Source: Enchytraeus crypticus
Taxonomy: Eukaryota > Annelida > Clitellata > Enchytraeida > Enchytraeidae
DNA length: 64,000 nucleotides
NCBI GenBank assembly: GCA_905160935.1
Contig: CAJHZI010000496.1
Span: 506,001-570,000 of the forward strand
Direction of reading: 5' to 3'
Shown: positions 57,593 to 64,000 of the stretch, piece by piece
How positions within the stretch are numbered: the first letter of the stretch is position 1
How the letters are laid out: each line of letters starts with the position of its first letter
Program-made: the position numbers and the translations under genes
The notes under the pieces: model-generated
Told to the model about the DNA's origin: nothing
Databases searched by the model: none
Seen by the model: the letters and a program-made list of their open reading frames with translations, nothing else

Positions 57593-59862
57593 ATGAGCTA
57601 CAATACTTACAGCCAGGAGGCTCTGACAGATGATGAAGAGGGATTTGGTTCAGATCTGTCTTCCTTCTCAGAGAAATCCATTCGGTTGGGTATGTCTAAC
57701 AGTTTTGCTTTTGTTCTAAGCAAAGTGTTTGACAAATTTGATGTAAATAAATTGAAATTGTGCTGTGAACAAGGCAGTCTCTCAATAATAACAGAGAACT
57801 GCATTGAGAAACTATCTCGGAAGCCATATTTACATCTCAAGCTAAGGGATAGATATTAAGATTTGATAAAGGTGTGGTGATGGGGTCATCTTGTTGACTG
57901 TTGGAATGTTCTGTAGAGATTGAAAGAAGATAGTGAGTAGGAAGATTTGAATGGATATGCCATTTTGTAGAACACTAGCAAGATGGAATATTTATAGTTA
58001 TGCAGAATTGCCTACTACCAGAGGGCTAAGTAAGTCATGTTTATTCTGTTATATGTAGATTGTATCATATGAGGCTTGATTTGACTGTTGTTACTATAAT
58101 TGACTGTATTCTATTTAGAATTAAATATCGTAATTTTTATTTTACCATGTTGTAGCATCAGTTAGGTACTTAATGATTTTTTTCATATAGAAACATTTTG
58201 AGAGTACTTGTGAACTATGTGCAAAATGAATTACAGTGCAGCATAGTTACGACCTATTACTAATTGTAAGCGTATACATTTACAGCATTTATCAAGAAGG
58301 TTTACTGCATACTGGTGGTACAATTGTCTGTGACCATTGCATTCATTGCCATGTTTCTATACATGTGAGTATGAGTTATCTGTAAGCATAATTTCAAGCT
58401 AATGCTCTTCTGAATTGTTATAGGCATTTATTTGTGAGTATATTTCGCACATTATATTTAATTCATTCTGTGTTTAATTCATATATGTGATGATTATGTG
58501 TATATGTGAGGTATCAGTCACTGTGATCATGAGATTTATCTGTAGACAGTGTATGCACAATTTATATCTGCAATGTCTTCTATTGGAATTTTATAAAATT
58601 TTCCTAGTAATTAACAGATTTTGATTAAATTTTTTTTAAAAATTATGTGAATGTGAATTTTATTAATATTTTAACATTGGTGCACTAATGTTTGAACGGT
58701 GAAGTGGCTCTTTATATCAGAGTATAAATAACTAAAGATATCTCTCTCTCGGTCTCTCTCTCACCTCTCTTTCTCTTTCTGTCTCCTTCTCTCTCTTTTT
58801 CTTTTTCTTGGCTAAAATTATTATGATGTCCAAACTATTTCCATATAAGTAAGGGAACTTGGATGATTTTGTTGCCATTCGATTGAAATTTCTAAATATA
58901 AAATTTAGTAATATGTGTAGTTGTAATTATTTGCAGAAAACCTCTTCAGGAATATTCAATGTCAAACCCTTGGCTTTGGGCTGTTGCCATGTAAGTGTTG
59001 TGATTGTTTTAAATTTCCATTGTTTATGTCCGCAATAGTGTGAATTTTATTTTTAATACTGAAAATCATGTTTATGTTCTGGGTCATTCTATCTTTGTTC
59101 TAGTGGGTTAACAGACTGAAATAGAGGATATTATGTTACATCAGTCTGGACTCCTAATGAAGTTTTGCTGATCCATCGATAAATAAGGGTGTTTAATTGA
59201 TTCATCAATAAATAATGGCATGTGTTTAATTGATTTGTCAATAAATAATGGTATGTGCTGAATTGATTTGTCAATAATATTGGTATGTTTAATTGATTCA
59301 TCGATAAATAATAGTATAACGGTGTGTGTTTAATTGATTAATCATTAAGTAATGGTATATGTTTAATTAAGCCATCAATAATAATGATATCTCTCTCCTA
59401 GGTATACACCATGAGTAGGCAGGTCCACGGTATATAACTCCTGCACATTTCTCTGTCTTCCAACTTTCCTCTTCATGTCCACATGAGTGGATCTTTAAAG
59501 CAGCTAGCATTCCTAATCGCGGCCTGCCTCTGCCTCTATTTTCTTCCATTCTTCCTCCTATGACCTCTTTTAGTAGACTTTCCCTCCTTAGGATGTGTTC
59601 AATCCAACTCTGCTTCCTATTTCTTAATGCATATATCTGTATCAACTTTCTATTTCTGTTTGATCTAGGTGTACCAACTCACTCCAGAACTTCCTCATTT
59701 GTAACCTTTTAAGTCCAGCTAATCCTTTCAGTTCTTTTCCATATGCACATTTCCAATGCCTCTAGTTTCCTGATATCTTCCTTCCTTAGGGTCTATGTTT
59801 CATATCCATACAATAGCGTGGTCGTGGTCCATATGAAGGTTTTCAGTATCTTTATCTTTATC

Positions 59863-59946
<84 letters not shown>

Positions 59947-59962
59947 TACATATATATATATG

Positions 59963-60010
<48 letters not shown>

Positions 60011-60344
60011 ATTAATAATGGTATATGTTTTTAATTTACATTTCTTAACAATCCATTGTTAACAGAATTTTGCTAGCTCAAATTCCCCTTAATTCGGAAC
60101 TCTTAGATCAACTTCTGTTTAACAATGTTGTATCTGCAGTGCTTTAAATCTAGAAACCTTGATTGAAGAGTTCAAGAGTCTGGTACTGTGTAGACATGAA
60201 ACTGTCTTGGACAAAGTGTAGTAAAGTATGTTCAATGAATTGATACGTTACAGGGTCATGACCTTTGTCTGTCTAATAGCCTTGGCCTGCTGTCCTGATG
60301 TCAGAAGAAAATTCCCAACTAATATGATTCTACTGGGTGTTTTT
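57593..60344 (+). CDS. Lifeguard/TMBIM-family membrane protein, first four coding exons (partial)
   Basis: Multi-pass membrane protein of the Bax-inhibitor-1/Lifeguard family (GRINA, FAIM2, TMBIM1), linked in other animals to ER/Golgi calcium handling and resistance to cell death. Exons: 57593-57689, 58286-58364, 58937-58990, 60254-60344, with consistent phases. The translation starts [20 protein letters not shown] and has '[20 protein letters not shown]' (start of the BI-1 fold), '[20 protein letters not shown]', then '[20 protein letters not shown]', close to the ACC...RR.FP.N.ILL pattern of LFG1-3. About 107 residues of an expected 230-320; the remaining helices must lie right of the window, past an intron of at least 3.65 kb. 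The N-tail is acidic and short, unlike the Pro/Gly-rich tail of GRINA. Confidence 0.9.
58740..58812 (+). repeat. (TC)n-type microsatellite
   Basis: CTCTCT repeats with interruptions in intron 2 of the Lifeguard-like gene. Confidence 0.9.
59165..59392 (+). repeat. About 35-38-bp tandem repeat, six units
   Basis: Units contain 'GTTTAATTGATTCATCAATA' and AATAATGGTATGT with variants. They run directly into a LINE A copy. Intron 3 of the Lifeguard-like gene. Confidence 0.85.
59393..59866 (-). mobile_element. LINE family A, 3' fragment
   Basis: The minus strand shows '[20 protein letters not shown]', '[20 protein letters not shown]' and, upstream, complements of 'GACCACGCTATTGTATGG' and 'AAGGAAGATATCAGG'. 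It is 5'-broken at a TA tract, as in the copy at 580-1258. The terminal hairpin is damaged. Antisense in intron 3 of the Lifeguard-like gene. Confidence 0.8.
59866..60006. repeat. (TA)n microsatellite with CACA patch
   Basis: TA tract with an internal ACACACAC stretch, at the 5' break of the adjacent LINE copy. Confidence 0.95.
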
Positions 60345-60454
60345 GTAAGTAGTCGTTTAATTATAAATTACAAACAAGAATTTCTGTACATACTGCACAA
60401 TAATGAATTATTTGTTTTATTTATTTATATGCACACACAGGTTCATACATAAAC

Positions 60455-60456
<2 letters not shown>

Positions 60457-60550
<94 letters not shown>

Positions 60551-60552
60551 TA
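60457..60552. repeat. (TA)n microsatellite, left part of a split tract
   Basis: TA tract ending at the left terminal repeat of a Tc1/mariner-type element. Tracts at 61,349-61,392 and 63,377-63,422 are probably the rest of the same original repeat. Confidence 0.9.
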
Positions 60553-60554
60553 TA

Positions 60555-61345
60555 CAGGGTGGTTCGGAATATATGAAACTACTTTGAAGGCTAATAACTT
60601 TGACAATTTTTATTCAAACGTCTTACTTTATACTTTAAATTAAAGAAAATTCTCTTTTCTATTAACTTGCTAAATATCTAAGAGATACTTGTACACATAT
60701 TTGAGAAATCATCATTAGTCGCCGATATCTAATTTTCAATGAAATTGCGTGAAAACTGAAGATATGAAAATAAAGAATTTAACATTATGTGCATTATGCC
60801 TCAACTATTTCAGAAGCGCATTGCAGTTTCTATCCATGTCCTAAAGGAATTGAGAATTAATTGAAGTAATGTTCAATGTGTCCACCATGTGCCCGAATAA
60901 CTGCATTCTCCCGCTGGGATCACTGACCAATTGCGGAGTCCACAAGTGTTTGACTGATTTCATCCCAACGGAGGACAATGACTCGTTTCAAATGTTCAAC
61001 ATCGTGAATTGGGTCACGATAGACTAATTGCTGAAGACAATAGTAAACGATCGATTAGGTAATCGGTTTCAAATCAGGGGGAGGCTGTTAGGTGGCCAGT
61101 TCTACTGTTCAATAAACTCTGGCATTTTTACGTTTATACAGGCGATCATATGACATGAAAAACATGAAAATTGCATATCGGCAACTAATGATAGTTTCTC
61201 AAATATATTTAATAATATCTCTTAGATATTAAACACTTTAATAGAAAAGAGAATTACCTTTAATTTAGTGTATAATGTAAGACGTTCGGATAAAAATTGG
61301 TAAAGTTATTAGCCTTCAAAATAGTTTCATTTATTCTGGACCACC

Positions 61346-61348
<3 letters not shown>
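60555..61348 (-). mobile_element. Internally deleted Tc1/mariner-like element with long inverted repeats
   Basis: Ends CAGGGTGG / CCACCCTG flanked by TA. Inverted repeats of about 185 bases share 'AAGGCTAATAACTTT' and 'ATATCTAAGAGATA' at roughly 85% by eye. The middle (about 61,130-60,863, minus strand) keeps only the transposase C-terminus: 'VEHLKRVIVLRWDEISQTLV', 'DSAIGQWSQRENAVIRAHGG', HIEHYF then a stop. The catalytic core is deleted, so it is non-autonomous. Total 794 bases. Confidence 0.82.

Positions 61349-61392
<44 letters not shown>
61349..61392. repeat. (TA)n microsatellite between two transposons
   Basis: 44 bases of TA separate the two elements and supply the TA target of both. 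Confidence 0.95.
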
Positions 61393-61395
<3 letters not shown>

Positions 61396-63373
61396 TGTGA
61401 GTCTTATAAGTGACACCCCTTTTATATTTGCAATAAAATCGTAACCAGTCGACACATTTCTATAAAATTTACAGGTTGTTGGAATCAACCAATTTTCGCT
61501 ATTACTGCAAAATTTTGTTACCATATCTTTAAGAACAAAAAAGTTATTGATATATAGGAACGCTAGGGGCAATGATGAATTTACAACTATGGGCCAAGTA
61601 ACTGACATTCTCTATATTGTTATAATGAAAACAGGGAAAACATCTTATGCATATCATGCTATACTTATCTTAAAAAACAGGCATTTTTGTTCAAAACGTG
61701 CCATATTATGTGCAGATTTGTAGAAAATTGCCGAAGTTATTGCCTTTTTAATAGCCCTGGGGTGTCAAAAGAACTATGCAGACTGTTGTTACGCATAAGG
61801 CCTGACTGCGCATTTAGCCTGTGCGCTAAAGCTGCAGCTGCTAGGCTAAAAATCAGATCAGCCATATGACATATCAGACTGGCTAGGCCGATGCTCCATT
61901 TACCGCCATCACTTGTTCACCGATTTGAAACTCATTCAATACAAATCACAAATCCATCATTTCCATTCTTCAAAGATGGTTTTCAGCAAAGAAGATCGCA
62001 TTTTGATTTACGAAATGCGAATAGCCAAAGGCTATGGCGCCAAGCGTATCCTGAAAGAATTTCCTCGTAAAAACTGGTCGTTGTCTGGGGTTGCCAGATT
62101 GCTTAGAACCATTACTGAAAGCGGATCATCTGCTAGAAAGGCAAGGCCCAAGACAGGAAGAACGCCTGAAATTGTCGCAGCTGTTGAGGAGATGATTATG
62201 AGTCAGGAATCACAGCCTGGAACTCATCGAAGTACAAGACAGATAGCACGTGAGATTGAAGTGAGTCAAGCAACTGTTAGCAGGATTATACGCCATGAGC
62301 TTAATCTGAAATGCTTGAAAAAGAAACAAGCTCAAGAACTTACAGAAGCAAATAAGTTGACAAGGTTGGTGCGTGCAAAGCTTCTGCTGCGAGATTATCC
62401 CCAGAGCAAAGTTGATTTCATATGGTTCACTGATGAGAAGATTTTCACAGTTGCTGCACCAAAGAATGCACAGAATGATAGGCTCTACGTGTTTGCAGGA
62501 ACTCGAAAGAAACAAGTTCCTGCAGCACGCTTGTTAAAGACGCGTTCGACCTTCACGAAGTCTGTCATGGTATCAGTCGGGGTGTCGTCCCTTGGAGCAA
62601 CTGATCTTATCTTCATTGATCCAGGTGTCAAGATTAACGGCGCTTACTACCGAGACGTGCTTCTGTCACAGCATCTCTTACCAGCTATCAGGGCCATGTC
62701 AGGAGAATTCTTTATCTTTCAGCAAGACAGCGCTCCCGCTCATCGCGCATGTGAAACAGTTGCGATGTTACGACAGAATACACCTGCGTTCATACCACCG
62801 ACTTTGTGGCCTCCGAATAGCCCGGATCTTAACCCAGTGGACTATAAGATATGGGGAGTCATCCAAGAGCGTGTCTATAAGACCAGAATTCGTGATGTGA
62901 ATCACCTAAAAGAACGCCTCATTGAAGAGTGGTCTTCATTTGATCAAAAAATTATCGATGGATCAATCAGACAGTGGCGCCAGCGTCTTCGGGCTTGCAT
63001 ATCAGTTGATGGTGGTCATTTTGAACAAAAGTTATAAGCCACACCCAAATCATAATCTAACCATAGGCTCAATCAAACAGCTCTTTTCAGAGCTACCACA
63101 AATAATCAATAATTCAAAGCATCTCGCATAACGTGAGATTGCATGCGCATGATGTAGCCTACGTCTGTGGCGTTCTATATTAGGATTTTTGTTTTGACAC
63201 CCCACCCGCAGTCGAGTTTAGATAACTTTTTTATTTTTATATGTATCTGAAAGAAATTTTGCAATATTGCAGAGAATTGTTAGCTCTCCACTCCCAGTAA
63301 ATTTCACATGGATCGGTTGACTGATTGCGATTTTATTGCAAATATAAAAGGGGTGTCACTTATAAGACTCACA

Positions 63374-63376
<3 letters not shown>
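61393..63376 (+). mobile_element. Complete mariner-type transposon (DD37D, maT-like)
   Basis: 1984-bp element flanked by TA. The ends CACTGTGAGTCTTATAAGTG... are perfect inverted repeats for 49 bases, with weaker matching to about 80. It contains one open transposase gene. Intact ends, an open frame and the target duplication suggest a recent, possibly still mobile copy. It sits in intron 4 of the Lifeguard-like gene in sense orientation. Confidence 0.93.
61976..63037 (+). CDS. Tc1/mariner transposase, DD37D (maT-like)
   Basis: 353 residues from the ATG at 61,976 (context AAGATGG; an upstream in-frame ATG at 61,913 would add 21 residues without family similarity). The N-terminal half carries a paired helix-turn-helix DNA-binding region ('EDRILIYEMRIAKGYGAKRI', 'STRQIAREIEVSQATVSRII'). 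The catalytic DDE/D domain shows 'WFTDEKIF' (first D), 'FQQDSAPAHRA' (second D) and 'WPPNSPDLNPVDYKIWG' (third D). I count 37 residues between the second and third D, the spacing of the maT (DD37D) group. It ends 'RACISVDGGHFEQKL'. No stop or frameshift is seen. It acts in the nucleus by cut-and-paste at TA sites. Confidence 0.95.
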   Translation: MVFSKEDRILIYEMRIAKGYGAKRILKEFPRKNWSLSGVARLLRTITESGSSARKARPKTGRTPEIVAAVEEMIMSQESQPGTHRSTRQIAREIEVSQATVSRIIRHELNLKCLKKKQAQELTEANKLTRLVRAKLLLRDYPQSKVDFIWFTDEKIFTVAAPKNAQNDRLYVFAGTRKKQVPAARLLKTRSTFTKSVMVSVGVSSLGATDLIFIDPGVKINGAYYRDVLLSQHLLPAIRAMSGEFFIFQQDSAPAHRACETVAMLRQNTPAFIPPTLWPPNSPDLNPVDYKIWGVIQERVYKTRIRDVNHLKERLIEEWSSFDQKIIDGSIRQWRQRLRACISVDGGHFEQKL

Positions 63377-63419
<43 letters not shown>

Positions 63420-63422
63420 ATA
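63377..63422. repeat. (TA)n microsatellite
   Basis: TA tract on the right side of the mariner element. Confidence 0.95.
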
Positions 63423-63531
63423 TAATATATATACATGTATAATGCATATATAATATAATAATCATAATAATAATAATAATAATAATAAGGTTTAACGTCC
63501 GTTTCCTCATCCAGGGATGATGTCAGGGACG

Positions 63532-63533
<2 letters not shown>

Positions 63534-63595
<62 letters not shown>

Positions 63596-63637
63596 ATGAT
63601 ATATATATATATGTACATGAACATATATATATACATA

Positions 63638-63692
<55 letters not shown>
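63534..63692. repeat. (TA)n microsatellite, long
   Basis: TA tract with GTATGTA and ACATGAACA interruptions. Preceded at 63,484-63,530 by a short motif ('TTTAACGTCCGTTTCCTC', 'GATGTCAGGGACGT') similar to the SINE tail. The last 300 bases of the window (63,700-64,000) show no gene, only a weak duplication of 'GGACCCTA..TAGGTCT'. Confidence 0.9.
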
Positions 63693-63696
<4 letters not shown>

Positions 63697-64000
63697 GAGA
63701 GTATTTAGTAGAAAATTTCAGTTATTTTTAAACACTTGATTTACGCCCAGTTGTCAGACCAAGCATTTCCTACTTTCCACACGCCTCCCTAGCTCTGGAC
63801 CCTACTACAGGTCTGTCTACGAACATGCTATAAGCCCAGGACCCTAGTGTAGGTCTACAAACAGGCAATAACAGGATCACCTATGTGTCAAGCTCAACCA
63901 TTAATATCTAAATAAATTAGCTATAGAAGTCAATATTGGTTTCTATTTGCTGCTCCCAACTTCCTATTTATAAGGAGAATTTATGTACTACTCATGTTGT

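Noticed and set aside
57819-57990. Possible family C similarity just after the first Lifeguard-like exon (GAAGCCATATTT, CTCAAGCTA)
   Set aside because: Only short scattered word matches; too weak to call without an alignment.
60345-64000. Search for the remaining Lifeguard-like exons
   Set aside because: No exon matching the later helices was found; the region is filled by transposons and TA tracts, so the gene most likely continues past the window.

Overview
This is an AT-rich piece of an invertebrate animal genome, probably bilaterian and perhaps marine, judging by spliced GT-AG genes, animal-specific families (GABA-A-type receptor, Lifeguard) and a heavy load of LINEs, SINEs, Tc1/mariner elements and microsatellites. 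I cannot name the species from the sequence alone. All gene models below were built by hand from reading frames, splice sites and intron phases; no search was run.

Layout. (1) About 1-10.4 kb: the minus-strand body of a Cys-loop ligand-gated channel of the GABA-A / GRD-like family. Seven exons run from the mature N-terminal domain to the M3-M4 loop; the signal-peptide exon was not found and M4 probably lies left of the window. (2) 10.4-16.2 kb: no gene seen; a 28-bp minisatellite, AAT microsatellites, a retroelement nuclease fragment and a LINE 3' end. (3) 16.2-26 kb: a complete ten-exon plus-strand gene for the DEAD-box helicase DDX6 (Me31B/Dhh1), 486 residues. (4) 27.2-41.5 kb: an eight-exon minus-strand gene for an 829-residue single-pass membrane protein: signal peptide, CAP (SCP/PR-1/CRISP) domain, CRISP-like cysteine hinge, Ser/Thr-rich stalk, one membrane segment, and a long disordered tail with three PPxY motifs. 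All intron phases agree. I know of no named family with this layout. (5) 41.5-57.2 kb: gene-poor and full of repeats, including two 5'-truncated LINEs (42.9-45.3 and 49.9-51.8 kb). (6) 57.6 kb to beyond the right edge: the first four coding exons of a Lifeguard/TMBIM-family gene. Its fourth intron holds two Tc1/mariner-type elements in one TA tract; one (61,393-63,376) is complete, with an open DD37D transposase.

Most unusual signal: in three unrelated genes, a tandem-repeat array is built from one exon's 3' splice site together with the first bases of that exon (GABA-type receptor M2-M3 exon, 31-bp unit; DDX6 exon 4, 67-72-bp unit; CAP-membrane protein exon 2, about 111-bp unit). In DDX6 three extra acceptors are intact and in frame, so their use would insert 24, 47 or 70 residues that repeat helicase motif Ia. 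Several other exons in these genes have minisatellites touching a splice site.

Other notable items: a roughly 31-bp near-perfect hairpin downstream of the DDX6 stop codon, a tRNA-derived SINE in seven copies, a LINE and a second repeat family sharing the same 3'-end hairpin, and a 5S-rRNA-derived fragment. The four genes show no evident functional link.
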